Shown here: one piece after another, positions 35,980 through 45,364 of the stretch
Numbering within the stretch: the stretch's first letter is position 1
Layout: every line of letters begins with the position of its first letter
Assembly: GCA_030426805.1 (NCBI GenBank)
Contig: JAUHXU010000003.1
Span: forward strand, 496,001 to 560,000
Origin: a bacterium
GTDB taxonomy: Bacteria > Planctomycetota > JAFGQW01
Length of the DNA stretch: 64,000 nt
Direction of reading: 5' to 3'
Notes under the pieces: model-generated
Seen by the model: only the letters and a program-made list of their open reading frames with translations
The model's database searches: none
What the model was told of the DNA's origin: nothing
Program-made: the position numbers and the translations under genes

Positions 35980-37456
35980 GCGTCGGGTCGAGCGTGCGCG
36001 GGCCGTCGGTTCGCGCTTCCTCGGGTAGTGAACGCACCGAGACTTCCGGCAGGGCGCGCCTCGCCCGACGGATCGCCTCGCGGACCGCAGGGGCCTCGCT
36101 CCGGATGAGGTTGTCGTGCTCCGTCGGGTCGGTCGTGATGCGGTAGAGTTCGTCGGCGCTGTCGCGGCGCCGGATGTAGTGCCAGCCGTCGACGACGACC
36201 GAATGCTCGCCGGGCCCGCCCGTCGTGACGCTCGCATGGGGCCACGCGGACGTCGGATCGCGGAGAAGGGGCACGAGGCTCCGCCCGTCGAGGTCCGGTC
36301 GCGGCGGAAGCCCGCACGCCTCGATCAGCGTGCGATGCAAATCGAGCAGGTTGACCGCCGCATTGCAGTCCCGTCGACGCGTCATGCCGGGCGTGCGGAC
36401 GATCAGCGGCGCGCGCGTCGACTCGAGCCAGAGCGTGCCCTTGCGGTACCGCAGCTTCTCGCCGAGATGCCACCCGTGGTCGCCCAACAGCACGACGATC
36501 GTGTCGTCGGCGTGGGGCCCGCGCGCGAGGCCGTCGAGGATCGTACCCACGCAATCATCGGCGAACGACGTCGCCGCGAGATAGGCGCGCGTCGTCCGGC
36601 GGAAGAGTTCGTCCGACTGCGTCGCCCACCGGTAGTCGAGCGTCGGGCCGAACGGCGGACGGCCGTGTCGATCGAGCACGTCGTCGAGGTCGTCATGCCT
36701 CACACGCGGTGGGCGCACGTCCTCGAGCGGATACCGATCGAAGCAGTCCTGCGGTACGTGCCACGGCAGGTGCGGCCGGAAGATCCCGACCGCGAGAAAG
36801 AACCGGCGTTCGCTCGGCTTCCCGAGTACCTCGGCGGCCCAGCGTGCGGTGCGAAAGTCGGTCGTCGCCTCGCGATCGCCGAGCGTCGGGCCCCACCCGA
36901 ACTCCGAGCCGCGCGGCTTCGTGAACCGCGCGTCCTCGCGTGTCTCGCCCCCGAAGATGCCGTTGCGACGCGAATACCGCCTCGCGGGGTCGACCGGCGT
37001 TCCGCCGTCGGCGACGACGTGCTCGTCCCACGCCCACTGCCCGCAGTCGATGCCACGCACCCCGCGGTGGGCGTGAAAGACCTTGCCGCGCGCCCGGGTC
37101 ACGTATCCATGCTTCGAGAAGTACTCCGGCAGCGTCGCGTACGATTGAACGAGCGACGCCCGGCGCATGTTCTGCCGATTGCCGTAGACTCCGGTCCGGT
37201 CCGGACGGAACCCCGAGAGCACGGCCGCCCGCGACGCACCGCAAACCGGTCCCGGACAGTGCGCATTCTGGAATACGACCGACCCCATCGCCGCGAGTCG
37301 GTCGATGTGCGGCGTCTTGGCCTGGGGATTGCCGCCGAACGGCCCCGCCCAGTCGTTCAGGTCGTCGACGACGATGAACAGCACGTTCGGCGCCCGCTGG
37401 CTCTCGAGCGTCGCGCCACCGACGAGCGAAACGACGAGCAGTGCGAGGAGGCGCAT
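35945..37456 (-). CDS. Secreted sulfatase (type I, formylglycine-dependent)
   Basis: 503 residues beginning MRLLALLVVSLVGGATLESQ, a signal peptide; the start at 37456 is preferred over a longer frame for that reason. The mature start APNVLFIVVDDLNDW carries the metal-binding DD (31-32), and PVCGASRAAVLSGF contains the C-x-A-x-R sulfatase motif with C72 as the residue converted to formylglycine. Later GDHGWHLGEK and KGTLWLESTRAPLIV fit iduronate-2-sulfatase-like and choline-sulfatase-like enzymes. It hydrolyses sulfate esters outside the cytoplasm. No formylglycine-generating enzyme is adjacent. Next to three sulfotransferases, it may remodel the cell's own sulfated glycan, or degrade algal polysaccharides. 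Confidence 0.9.
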   Translation of the reverse strand: MRLLALLVVSLVGGATLESQRAPNVLFIVVDDLNDWAGPFGGNPQAKTPHIDRLAAMGSVVFQNAHCPGPVCGASRAAVLSGFRPDRTGVYGNRQNMRRASLVQSYATLPEYFSKHGYVTRARGKVFHAHRGVRGIDCGQWAWDEHVVADGGTPVDPARRYSRRNGIFGGETREDARFTKPRGSEFGWGPTLGDREATTDFRTARWAAEVLGKPSERRFFLAVGIFRPHLPWHVPQDCFDRYPLEDVRPPRVRHDDLDDVLDRHGRPPFGPTLDYRWATQSDELFRRTTRAYLAATSFADDCVGTILDGLARGPHADDTIVVLLGDHGWHLGEKLRYRKGTLWLESTRAPLIVRTPGMTRRRDCNAAVNLLDLHRTLIEACGLPPRPDLDGRSLVPLLRDPTSAWPHASVTTGGPGEHSVVVDGWHYIRRRDSADELYRITTDPTEHDNLIRSEAPAVREAIRRARRALPEVSVRSLPEEARTDGPRTLDPTLTKTRDRAALK

Positions 37457-37569
37457 GTCTTCACTCCCGAGCGCGGACGATTCCTGGACATGGACACTGT
37501 CGCTCCTCACGTCGACCGTGACCAGTCTCCGCCACGGTCGAAGGCGTTTTTCTCGCCGGCGCCGCGCGC

Positions 37570-37575
37570 TATACC
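37570..37575 (+). promoter_or_regulatory. Candidate -10 element of a leaderless promoter
   Basis: TATACC at 37570-37575 lies six bases before the ATG at 37582, with no ribosome binding site between. Confidence 0.45.
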
Positions 37576-37581
37576 ATCCCC

Positions 37582-38934
37582 ATGATCTTCGGCTGGCTCA
37601 AACGACGGCGGCGGACGAAACTCCGTGCCCGGCCGTTCCCCGACGCGTGGGATGCACATCTCGCGACGCACGTCCCGCAGGCGGCGCAGCTGCCGCCGAC
37701 GCTCGCGCGCAAGCTCCGCGAAGACGTGCTCGTGTTCGCCGCGGAGAAGACGTGGGTGGGCTGCAACGGGCTCGCGATCACCGACGAGATCCGCGTGACG
37801 ATCGCAGCGAACGCGTGCCTGCTGCTGCTCGGCGCGACGCGTCCGCACCACTACTTCGACGGCGTGCTCAGCGTGCTCGTCTACCCGGACTCGTTCCGCG
37901 GCTCTGTCGGTGGCGACGACGACGCCGAGACGATGGGCGAGGCGTGGCAGCACGGGCCGGTGATCCTGTCGTGGTCCGAGATCCTCGACAATCGCACCGA
38001 CGACCGCAACGTCGTCGTGCACGAGTTCGCGCACCAGCTCGACGGCCTCGACGGCGAGATGGAGGGCATCCCACCGCTGTCGCGACAGCAGCATGAACGC
38101 TGGGAGGCGATCGCCGACCGCGAATACCGCGAACTCGTCGGCCGCGCCGAGCGGGGCGAGCCGTCGCTGCTCGACTACTACGGGGCCGAGAACCGCGCCG
38201 AGTTCTTCGCGGTCGTCTCGGAGTGTTTCTTCGAGCGGCCGAGCGAGATGGCGCGCGAACACGACGAGCTGTTCGACTGGCTCGCGCAGTTCTATCGCCA
38301 CGATCCCCGCGACTGGCTGCGCGACGCGAGCCGCGGCGCGCGCGACGAGGAGCCGGAGGACGACGCGCCGTACGAAGTGGACGGCGAGCAGTTCTCGCTC
38401 GGCGCCGACCACGACGCCGCGTTCGCCCGAGCGGCGATCCTCGAGACGACCGGCGAATACGAAGCGGCGCTCGCGATCTACGACGAGGTCGCCCTGCACG
38501 ACCCCGACGATGCCGAGGTCTGGGCGCGGCGCGCGTCGACGCTGTCCGAACTCGAGCGCGACGACGAAGCGATCGACAGTGCCCACCGCAGCATCGAACT
38601 CGACGACACGTGGGCGGACGGACGCCGCATCCGCGCCCGGGTGCTCGTCCACGCCGGCAAGTCGCGCGACGCACTGGCGGACCTCGGTTGGCTCCTCCGG
38701 GCGAACCCGGAGGACGCCGATGCGCTCTACCTCCGCGGCTCGGCGCACAACGACCTGAACGAGCACGGCCGCGCGATCGCCGACCTCAATCGGGCGATCA
38801 AGAACGCGCCGAACTGGGCCGATGCCTACGCCGAACGCGCGGCCGCCTGGCGGGCGCGTGGCGATCGACGCCGCGCGGACGCCGACCAACGACGTGCGCA
38901 CGAACTCGACCCGACGATCGATGCCGCCGATTGA
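37582..38934 (+). CDS. mtfA: MtfA-type zinc peptidase fused to TPR repeats
   Basis: 450 residues. The first about 255 match the MtfA/DUF980 family: a basic start MIFGWLKRRRRTKLR, the zinc motif VVVHEFAHQLDGLDG with H147, E148 and H151, and the third-ligand helix ENRAEFFAVVSECFFERP. Known members are cytosolic metallopeptidases; in E. coli MtfA binds the glucose repressor Mlc. Here a C-terminal TPR region (about 270-450, three to four repeats such as YEAALAIYDEVALHDPDDAE and RAIADLNRAIKNAPNWADAY) is fused on, which E. coli MtfA lacks. The TPRs probably bring in a partner protein. Single-gene unit with its own promoter. Confidence 0.87.
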   Translation: MIFGWLKRRRRTKLRARPFPDAWDAHLATHVPQAAQLPPTLARKLREDVLVFAAEKTWVGCNGLAITDEIRVTIAANACLLLLGATRPHHYFDGVLSVLVYPDSFRGSVGGDDDAETMGEAWQHGPVILSWSEILDNRTDDRNVVVHEFAHQLDGLDGEMEGIPPLSRQQHERWEAIADREYRELVGRAERGEPSLLDYYGAENRAEFFAVVSECFFERPSEMAREHDELFDWLAQFYRHDPRDWLRDASRGARDEEPEDDAPYEVDGEQFSLGADHDAAFARAAILETTGEYEAALAIYDEVALHDPDDAEVWARRASTLSELERDDEAIDSAHRSIELDDTWADGRRIRARVLVHAGKSRDALADLGWLLRANPEDADALYLRGSAHNDLNEHGRAIADLNRAIKNAPNWADAYAERAAAWRARGDRRRADADQRRAHELDPTIDAAD

Positions 38935-38960
38935 GGCGTCCCATCGGCGTGACGGCGCGC

Positions 38961-38966
38961 TACAAT
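38961..38966 (+). promoter_or_regulatory. Candidate -10 element of a leaderless promoter
   Basis: TACAAT at 38961-38966 is followed seven bases later by the ATG at 38974; the spacer CGCGCCG is not a ribosome binding site. Confidence 0.5.
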
Positions 38967-38973
38967 CGCGCCG

Positions 38974-40266
38974 ATGAACCTGCCGGCCCCGATCACCGGA
39001 CGCACGATTCGCGATGCGCTGCTCGACGCCCGCCGCACGACGCTCGCGCTGTGCGACGACCTCAGCGACGCGCAGCTCCAGGTGCCGCATCTCGACATCG
39101 TGAACCCGCTGATCTGGGAGATCGGGCACGTCGCGTGGTTCCAGGAGAACTGGATCCTCCGCCATCTCGGCAAGGTGCCGGACGCATGCGCGGACACCGA
39201 CGAGCTCTACGACTCGATGGCCGTCGCGCACCCGAGCCGCTGGGATCTCGTGCTGCCGACGCGCGCGAAGGTCCTCGACTACCTCGCACGGATCCTCGAC
39301 TGCATCCTCGAGCGCTTGCCCGACGGCCCGCTCGACGCCGACGACGCCTACTTCTACCGACTCGTTCTCTTCCACGAAGACATGCACGCCGAGGCGATGG
39401 CCTACACGCGGCAAACGCTCGGCTACGCGGCACCGTCGTGGGTCGATTGGCCGCAACCCGCCCCGCCGGCGCCCGGCGGCGACGTCGCGATCCCCGGCGG
39501 CCGATTCCGACTCGGCGCCGAACCCGATGCGCCGTTCGCGTTCGACAACGAGAAGTGGGCGCACGACGTCGACGTCGAACCGTTCTCGATCGCGCGCCGC
39601 GTCGTCACGAAGGGCGAGTTCGCCGATTTCGCCCGCGACGGGGGCTACCGCGACCGACGCCATTGGTCCGACCACGGCTGGGCGTGGCGCGAGGCGCACG
39701 CGCGGGAGATGCCCGTCTACTGGTCGCCGGACGGCGCGGGCGACTACACCGAGCGGCGATTCGATACGACGCACCCGCTCGACGCGCACGCGCCGATGAT
39801 GCACCTCACGTGGTTCGAGGCCGACGCCTACTGCCGCTGGGCGGGCCGCCGACTGCCGACCGAGGTCGAGTGGGAGCTCGCGGCGGCCGCGACACCCGAG
39901 CGCGACGGCTTCTCGGCGACGAAGCGGACCTATCCTTGGGGCGAGACGGCGCCCGACCCGTCGACGGCCGCGCTGGATTTCCGTCCGCTGACGGACGCGA
40001 ACGCGCTCGCCGACGGTGACAGCGCTTTCGGCCTTCGCCAGATGCTCGGGACCGTCTGGGAGTGGACCGCGACCACGTTCGAGCCATACCCCGGATTTGT
40101 CGCCGACCCGTACAAGGACTACTCGGAACCGTGGTTTCACACCCGCCGCGTCTTGCGCGGCGGCTCGTGGGCGACGCGCGGGCGCATGATGCGCAACACG
40201 TGGCGCAACTACTTCACCCCCGATCGATACGACGTTTTCGCCGGATTTCGAACGTGCTCCGACTGA
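38974..40266 (+). CDS. EgtB/SenA-family nonheme-iron sulfoxide or selenoxide synthase
   Basis: 430 residues. An N-terminal DinB-like four-helix domain carries IWEIGHVAWFQ (H52) and LVLFHEDMHAEAM (H134, H138), matching the three-histidine iron site of EgtB even in numbering. The C-terminal C-type-lectin (FGE-sulfatase) domain has VVTKGEFADFA, PVYWSPDG and WEWTATTFEPYPGF, ending RNTWRNYFTPDRYDVFAGFR. Known family members join histidine betaine (hercynine) to a thiol or selenosugar for ergothioneine or selenoneine. The ending with TPDR-DVFAGFRT resembles the SenA-like branch as I remember it. No egtD, egtE, senB or selD gene is in the window, so the product is undecided. It overlaps the DUF481 gene by 13 bp. 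Confidence 0.82.
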   Translation: MNLPAPITGRTIRDALLDARRTTLALCDDLSDAQLQVPHLDIVNPLIWEIGHVAWFQENWILRHLGKVPDACADTDELYDSMAVAHPSRWDLVLPTRAKVLDYLARILDCILERLPDGPLDADDAYFYRLVLFHEDMHAEAMAYTRQTLGYAAPSWVDWPQPAPPAPGGDVAIPGGRFRLGAEPDAPFAFDNEKWAHDVDVEPFSIARRVVTKGEFADFARDGGYRDRRHWSDHGWAWREAHAREMPVYWSPDGAGDYTERRFDTTHPLDAHAPMMHLTWFEADAYCRWAGRRLPTEVEWELAAAATPERDGFSATKRTYPWGETAPDPSTAALDFRPLTDANALADGDSAFGLRQMLGTVWEWTATTFEPYPGFVADPYKDYSEPWFHTRRVLRGGSWATRGRMMRNTWRNYFTPDRYDVFAGFRTCSD

Positions 40267-41339
40267 CTCGCTTCATCGCTTCGCTCGCCCTCGCCTTCTC
40301 GGTCGTCGCGTCGCTCACCGCGCAGGGCACGGGCGAGACCAAGCCCGCGTTCGAGCCGCCGCCCGACGCGTTCGACTGGGTTCAACTCAAATCGGGCGAG
40401 TGGCTCAAGGGCGAGTTCATCGGCATGTACGACGACGAACTCGAGTTCGACAGCGACAAGCTCGATCTCTTGAAGATCGACTGGGACGACGTCTCGCGCG
40501 TGCGCACCGAACGCATCGTCGAGATGCGGCTCTCCGAGGACCGCACCGAACGCGGGAAGCTCGACCTTCGAAACGGCGACGGCACGCTGCGACGCGACGA
40601 TCCGTACGCCTTTCGCCGCCAAGACATCATCGCGATCGCACCGGGCGCACGCAGCGAGTGGGAGTATTGGTCCGGCAAGATCTCGCTCGGTTTGACGATC
40701 CGTCGCGGCAACTCCGAGCGCACGGAGGCGAACGCCCATGCGACGTTCCAACGGCGAAGCGCGCTCGATCGGATCGTGGTCGACTACCTCGGTGCCTACG
40801 ACACCGACACCGGCGACACGGTCGCCAACAACCACCGCGCCACGGGTGACTGGAACCGATTTCTCACCGATCGCTTCTACGTGATCCCGGCGAGTGTCGA
40901 GTACTTCCGCGACCCGTTCCAGAACATCAGCCAACGATGGACCGGCTCGGTCGGTGCGGGCTACGAGATTCTGCAGGGCAAAGCGGACTGGCGCGTGTTC
41001 GGCGGCCCGGCGTTCCAGTGGATCAAGTACAAGGACGTTCCGCCGGGGCAGGAGCGGCGCGAGAGCGCTGCCGCGCTACGCGTCGGCACCGAGTTCGAGT
41101 ACGCCCTGTCGAGCGCGATCGATTTCACGTTCGAGTACACGGCGAACTTCACCGAGCGAGACCTCGGCCGCTACACGCACCACATGGTCGCGATGGTCGA
41201 GACCGAGTTGACGTCCTCCCTCGACCTCGACGTCTCGTTCGTCTGGGACCGGATCGCCGACCCCCCGCGCGAATCCGACGGTACCCGCCCGGAAAAGGAC
41301 GACACGCGAATCATCGTCGCCCTCGGCCTGGACTTCTGA
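40254..41339 (+). CDS. DUF481 outer-membrane beta-barrel protein
   Basis: 361 residues from a GTG inside the end of the EgtB-like gene. The start LRLTRFIASLALAFSVVASL with TAQG is a signal peptide. Residues about 40-130 form a small domain (WVQLKSGEWLKGEFIGMYDD, then VSRVRTERIVEMRL), typical of the Sm-like segment that precedes DUF481. From about 140 the chain alternates strands and turns (ISLGLTIRRGNSERTEANAH, then WTGSVGAGYEILQ) and ends in the phenylalanine of VALGLDF, the C-terminal signature of outer-membrane barrels. Function of the family is unknown. Coupling to the iron enzyme is by overlap only. Confidence 0.83.
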   Translation: MLRLTRFIASLALAFSVVASLTAQGTGETKPAFEPPPDAFDWVQLKSGEWLKGEFIGMYDDELEFDSDKLDLLKIDWDDVSRVRTERIVEMRLSEDRTERGKLDLRNGDGTLRRDDPYAFRRQDIIAIAPGARSEWEYWSGKISLGLTIRRGNSERTEANAHATFQRRSALDRIVVDYLGAYDTDTGDTVANNHRATGDWNRFLTDRFYVIPASVEYFRDPFQNISQRWTGSVGAGYEILQGKADWRVFGGPAFQWIKYKDVPPGQERRESAAALRVGTEFEYALSSAIDFTFEYTANFTERDLGRYTHHMVAMVETELTSSLDLDVSFVWDRIADPPRESDGTRPEKDDTRIIVALGLDF

Positions 41340-41340
41340 C

Positions 41341-42438
41341 TTACCAGACGGTCAACGAATAGACGTTCGTCAGCGCGTTGTTCACGAGCCCCTGCACGAC
41401 GTAACTGCCGCGCGGGAACAGCGGCGGGAGTTTCATCGTCCAGTAGGTGATGCCGGCGGCGGGGATCTTCGGCAACCCGAAGACGAACATCGCGGCGGGG
41501 TCGATCCCGAGCCGGCCCATCAGCCCGGGCACGAAGATCGGCTGAGGCGGGGCGCGGAGCCCGAGCGCGAGCAGCACCGTCGCCCCGGGCGTGCCCACTA
41601 CCTTGAACACGAGGGACTGGCCCGGCGTCGGCACGCCGTAGACGTAGGTGTGCGCGTGAAACAGATCGGCGCCGATGTCGGGGGCACCGACCGCGGGCCA
41701 GGGGTCGAGGTCGGCGTCGTACGGCACGGCGCTCACCGCGTTCGACGTGCCTTGACCGATCAGCGGTGAATCCGCTCGCAGCCGGAAGTCGCCACGCCCC
41801 GGATCGATGAACTTCGGATCCACGTTGTGGTTCGTGCTGCCGAGGAACCCGCCTTCGACGTTGGAGTAGGTCACGACCGGCGGAAGCGTGCTCGCCTGCC
41901 AGATGTGCGGATCCTGCCCCGCGGTGTTGCCCCAGATGCAGCAGTTCGTGATCAGCGGCTGCCCGAAGATCACCGTGATTCCGCCGCCGACCGGAGCGTT
42001 GTTCCGCGCAATCGTGCAGCCGGTGAGGATCCCGTTCCACATCTGGAGCCCGCCGCCGTTGACGGTGCCCTGATTGCCGTAGATGAAGCAGTTGCGCACC
42101 AGGCCGCCGTTCATCAGCACGCCGCCGCCGAACGGACCGGTCCCGTTCGTGATCGAGAAGCCCTCGACGACCGCGCCGGGGCCCGTGCGCACGACCGTAT
42201 CCCGGTCGAGTCCGTTGATCTCGGTCGCCGCGGCCCCGTGCGTGCTTCGCACCGTGATCGCCTTCATGACGCTCACGGTCTCGACGTAGACGCCGGGCCC
42301 GACCAGCACGATGTCGCTCGGGATCGCCGCGTCGATCGCCGCTTGGATGGTCGGGTATTGTCCCGGGACGAGGCGCTGCTGTTGCGCCGGGGCCAGCGCC
42401 GCGAGCGCGATCGTGGCCAGTGCGAACCGTCGAAGCAT
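41341..42438 (-). CDS. Secreted right-handed beta-helix protein
   Basis: 365 residues. Signal peptide [19 protein letters not shown], preceded by GGAGGG. The start of the mature part, [20 protein letters not shown], is the classic beginning of parallel beta-helix (pectin-lyase-like) proteins, followed by coils with [23 protein letters not shown] and [18 protein letters not shown], and then a [20 protein letters not shown] segment that usually closes the helix in such planctomycete proteins. The last about 100 residues form a separate beta-rich module ending in NVYSLTVW. Probably extracellular carbohydrate binding or cleavage; no catalytic residues can be assigned. The stop is one base from the end of the DUF481 gene. 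Confidence 0.8.
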   Translation of the reverse strand: MLRRFALATIALAALAPAQQQRLVPGQYPTIQAAIDAAIPSDIVLVGPGVYVETVSVMKAITVRSTHGAAATEINGLDRDTVVRTGPGAVVEGFSITNGTGPFGGGVLMNGGLVRNCFIYGNQGTVNGGGLQMWNGILTGCTIARNNAPVGGGITVIFGQPLITNCCIWGNTAGQDPHIWQASTLPPVVTYSNVEGGFLGSTNHNVDPKFIDPGRGDFRLRADSPLIGQGTSNAVSAVPYDADLDPWPAVGAPDIGADLFHAHTYVYGVPTPGQSLVFKVVGTPGATVLLALGLRAPPQPIFVPGLMGRLGIDPAAMFVFGLPKIPAAGITYWTMKLPPLFPRGSYVVQGLVNNALTNVYSLTVW

Positions 42439-42579
42439 CGTCGCCCTCCGATCTCGTCACCCGTCCGCCGGCGCCATTATCCGCGCGCGGCACCGGAGGC
42501 GCAACCAGCCGGCTGGCGACCTCGTCGCTCCTGCGCTACCTTTCGGCTCGAATCCAGCCGATCGTGGAGACTCCGACCG

Positions 42580-45102
42580 ATGCGCTACGACCCGAAGACG
42601 ATCGAGCCGAAATGGCAGGCCGCCTGGGAGCGGGACCGCACCTACGCAGTCCCGAACGACGGCACGAAGCCGACCTACTACGTGCTCGACATGTTCCCGT
42701 ACCCGTCCGGGCACGGGCTGCACGTCGGTCACCTGAAGGGCTACGTCGCGAGCGACGTCGTGTCGCGATACAAACGCGCGCGCGGCTTCGACGTGCTGCA
42801 CCCGATGGGCTGGGACGCGTTCGGCTTGCCCGCCGAGCGCCAGGCGATCAAGGACTCGATCCACCCGGCGGTCATCACCGAGAAGAACGTCAACACGTTC
42901 CGCGCGCAGCTGAAGAAGGTCGGGCTCGGCTACGACTGGGCGCGCGAGATCGCGACGTGCTCGCCCGACTACTACAAGTGGACGCAGTGGATCTTCCTGA
43001 AGCTCTACGAGAAGGGGCTCGCCTACACCGCCGAAGTGCCGGTGAACTGGTGCCCGGCGTTGTCGACCGTGCTCGCGAACGAGGAGGTCAAGGACGGCGT
43101 CTACGTCGAAACCGGCGATGTGGTCGAACGGCGCAGCATGCGCCAGTGGATGCTGAAGATCACGGCCTACGCGGAGCAGTTGCTCGAGGGCCTCGACGAC
43201 CTCGATTGGCCCGAGAGCGTCAAGGAGATGCAGCGCCACTGGATCGGCAAGTCGATCGGCGCGCGCGTGCGTTTCGCGGTCGCTGACGCCGACGCGTCGT
43301 TCGAGGTGTTCACGACGCGGCCCGACACGTTGTTCGGCTGCACCTACTGCACGCTCGCGCCGGAGCATCCACTCGTCGCGTCGATCACGACCGCCGAACA
43401 GAAAGCGGCCGTCGATGCCTACGTCGCCGAAGCCGCGAAGAAGTCCGAGCGCGACCGGATCGCGCAGGCGGAGTCGAAGACCGGTTGCTTCACCGGGGCC
43501 TACGCGATCTGCCCGGTCAACGGCGCGCGCGTGCCGATCTGGATCTCGGACTACGTGCTGGTCAGCTACGGCACCGGCGCGGTGTTCGCATGCCCGGCGC
43601 ACGACGAGCGCGACCACGGCTTCGCCAAGCAGTTCGACCTGCCGATCGTCGAGGTCGTGCAAGGCGGCGATGTGAACGCCGAGGCGTACACCGGCGACGG
43701 CCCGCACGTGAACTCCGACTTCCTCGACGGCCTCGACGTCGAATACGCGAAGGCGCGTGTCATCGAGTGGCTCGAGCAGAACGGTCACGGTCGTGCGGAG
43801 ACGCAGTATCGGTTGCGCGACTGGCTGTTCAGCCGACAGCGCTACTGGGGCGAGCCGATCCCGGTCGTGCTGACCGACGACGGCGCGACGCACCCGGTCC
43901 CCGAGGCGGACCTGCCGATCACGCTGCCCCACCTCGACGAGTTCCAGGCGACGAAGGACGGCGAGCCGCCGCTCGCGCGTGACCGCGGCTGGGTCGAGAC
44001 GACGCTGCCCGGCACCGACCGGCCGGCGACGCGCGAGACGAACACGATGCCGCAGTGGGCGGGTTCGTGCTGGTACTACCTGCGCTTCATCGACCCGAAC
44101 AACGACGCGACGTTCTGCGATCCGACGGCCGAGAAACGCTGGATGCCGGTCGACCTCTACATCGGCGGGGTCGAGCACGCGACGCTGCACCTGCTCTACG
44201 CGCGTTTCTGGCACAAGGTGCTGTTCGACGCGGGCGCGGTGTCGACGTCGGAGCCGTTCAAGAAGCTCGTCAACCAGGGCATGATCCACGCGCGCAGTTT
44301 CCGCGACGAGCAGGGCAAGTGGTACTACCCCGAAGACGTCGAACAGCGCGGCGACGACTGGTTCGCGAAGGACGGGGCCGGCCCGCTCGAGTCGAAGATC
44401 GAGAAGATGTCGAAGAGCCGCTACAACGTCACGACGCCCGACGACGTGATCGCGAAATACGGCGCGGACAGCCTGCGGCTCTACGAGGCGTTTCTTGGCC
44501 CGGTGCAGGAGAGCGCCGAGTGGCAGACCGACAACATCCAGGGCGTGCGGCGGTTCCTCGACCGCACGTGGCGGCTGTTGATCCCGGACGGGCGCGGTGA
44601 ACCGGTCTTCACCGACGCCGACGCGGCCGACGACGCAGACCTCGACTCGCTGCTGCACAAGACGATCCAGAAGGTCACCGACGACATCGAGTCGTTGTCG
44701 CTGAACACAGCGATCTCGCAGCTGATGATCTTCGTCAACGAAGCGACGAAGCGCGACGCGCTGCCGAAGGCCGTGCTCGAGCCGTTCGTCGTGTTGCTCG
44801 CGCCGTTCGCGCCGCACCTCGCCGAAGAGCTGTGGCATGCACTCGGCAACGAGTCGTCGGTCACGGCGGCCGAGTGGCCCACGTTCGACCCCGCGAAGAC
44901 CGTCGACGACACGATCGAGGTCCCGGTCCAGGTCAACGGCAAGGTCCGCGCGACGATCGCGATCCCCCGCGGCGCCCCCCGCGACGACGTCGAGTCCCTC
45001 GCCCGCGCCAACGAAAACGTCGCCGGTCACTTGGGCGGCAAGACCGTCCGAAAGGTCATCGTCGTCCCCGACAAGCTCGTGAACTTCGTGGTGGGCGGGT
45101 GA
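42580..45102 (+). CDS. leuS: Leucyl-tRNA synthetase
   Basis: 840 residues, the usual bacterial size. It charges tRNA-Leu. Class I motifs: HVGH (48-51) in [13 protein letters not shown], and KMSKS (609-613). The CP1 editing domain is present ([20 protein letters not shown]). The ATG at 42580 has GGAGA nine bases upstream, and [15 protein letters not shown] is the standard N-terminus, so the long upstream frame is not used. The TGA at 45100-45102 touches the first hairpin of the transposase island. A housekeeping gene, useful for placing the organism by phylogeny. Confidence 0.97.
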   Translation: MRYDPKTIEPKWQAAWERDRTYAVPNDGTKPTYYVLDMFPYPSGHGLHVGHLKGYVASDVVSRYKRARGFDVLHPMGWDAFGLPAERQAIKDSIHPAVITEKNVNTFRAQLKKVGLGYDWAREIATCSPDYYKWTQWIFLKLYEKGLAYTAEVPVNWCPALSTVLANEEVKDGVYVETGDVVERRSMRQWMLKITAYAEQLLEGLDDLDWPESVKEMQRHWIGKSIGARVRFAVADADASFEVFTTRPDTLFGCTYCTLAPEHPLVASITTAEQKAAVDAYVAEAAKKSERDRIAQAESKTGCFTGAYAICPVNGARVPIWISDYVLVSYGTGAVFACPAHDERDHGFAKQFDLPIVEVVQGGDVNAEAYTGDGPHVNSDFLDGLDVEYAKARVIEWLEQNGHGRAETQYRLRDWLFSRQRYWGEPIPVVLTDDGATHPVPEADLPITLPHLDEFQATKDGEPPLARDRGWVETTLPGTDRPATRETNTMPQWAGSCWYYLRFIDPNNDATFCDPTAEKRWMPVDLYIGGVEHATLHLLYARFWHKVLFDAGAVSTSEPFKKLVNQGMIHARSFRDEQGKWYYPEDVEQRGDDWFAKDGAGPLESKIEKMSKSRYNVTTPDDVIAKYGADSLRLYEAFLGPVQESAEWQTDNIQGVRRFLDRTWRLLIPDGRGEPVFTDADAADDADLDSLLHKTIQKVTDDIESLSLNTAISQLMIFVNEATKRDALPKAVLEPFVVLLAPFAPHLAEELWHALGNESSVTAAEWPTFDPAKTVDDTIEVPVQVNGKVRATIAIPRGAPRDDVESLARANENVAGHLGGKTVRKVIVVPDKLVNFVVGG

Positions 45103-45267
45103 GGCATCGGGGGGTGGTTCGCTCCCATTCGAGTCCCGGTGAACGTCGACTCGCGAGCGAAACGGGCGTGAGCCGTGCCTCTCAACGTCCGCTCACCACC
45201 CCCCGATGCCGCACCCGCAACACGCGGTTCACGAAGTTGCCGGCCAGCGCGCCGAGGACGGCGGCGC
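45103..45267. repeat. Left structured inverted repeat of the RAYT island
   Basis: A perfect 16-bp stem, GGCATCGGGGGGTGGT (45103-45118) with ACCACCCCCCGATGCC (45195-45210), encloses a smaller hairpin (GTGAGC-like arms around TTGAGAGGC on the minus strand). The whole stretch is a diverged, inverted copy of 46320-46523 and 46631-46834. The stem begins right after the leuS stop codon. Confidence 0.75.
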
Positions 45268-45364
45268 TTCACATGGGGATTTGTCCCTCAACGCTGCCAT
45301 ATTCGCGTTTGAAGCGCTTCAAACCGGAATGTGTCAGCGTTCGGGGACAGATTTCGATGTGAAG
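45268..45364. repeat. REP-like palindrome, copy 1
   Basis: About 95 bp of imperfect palindrome centred on TTTGAAGCGCTTCAAA (45309-45324). Left arm starts CTTCACATGGGGATTTGTCC, right arm ends GGACAGATTTCGATGTGAAG. It overlaps the 3' end of the transposase gene, whose last codons are part of the right arm. Relative to copies 2 and 3 it is inverted. Confidence 0.8.

Noticed and set aside
37507..40140. An 877-codon open frame on the minus strand opposite mtfA and the EgtB-like gene
   Set aside because: Its translation is Arg/Glu/Val-rich low-complexity sequence and both opposite genes have clear motifs; it is a shadow typical of GC-rich DNA. The same holds for 1168-2664, 24103-25695 and 42457-45030.
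38974..40266. EgtB-like protein as the formylglycine-generating enzyme for the nearby sulfatase
   Set aside because: It has an N-terminal DinB-like domain with the three-histidine iron site, which FGE proteins lack.
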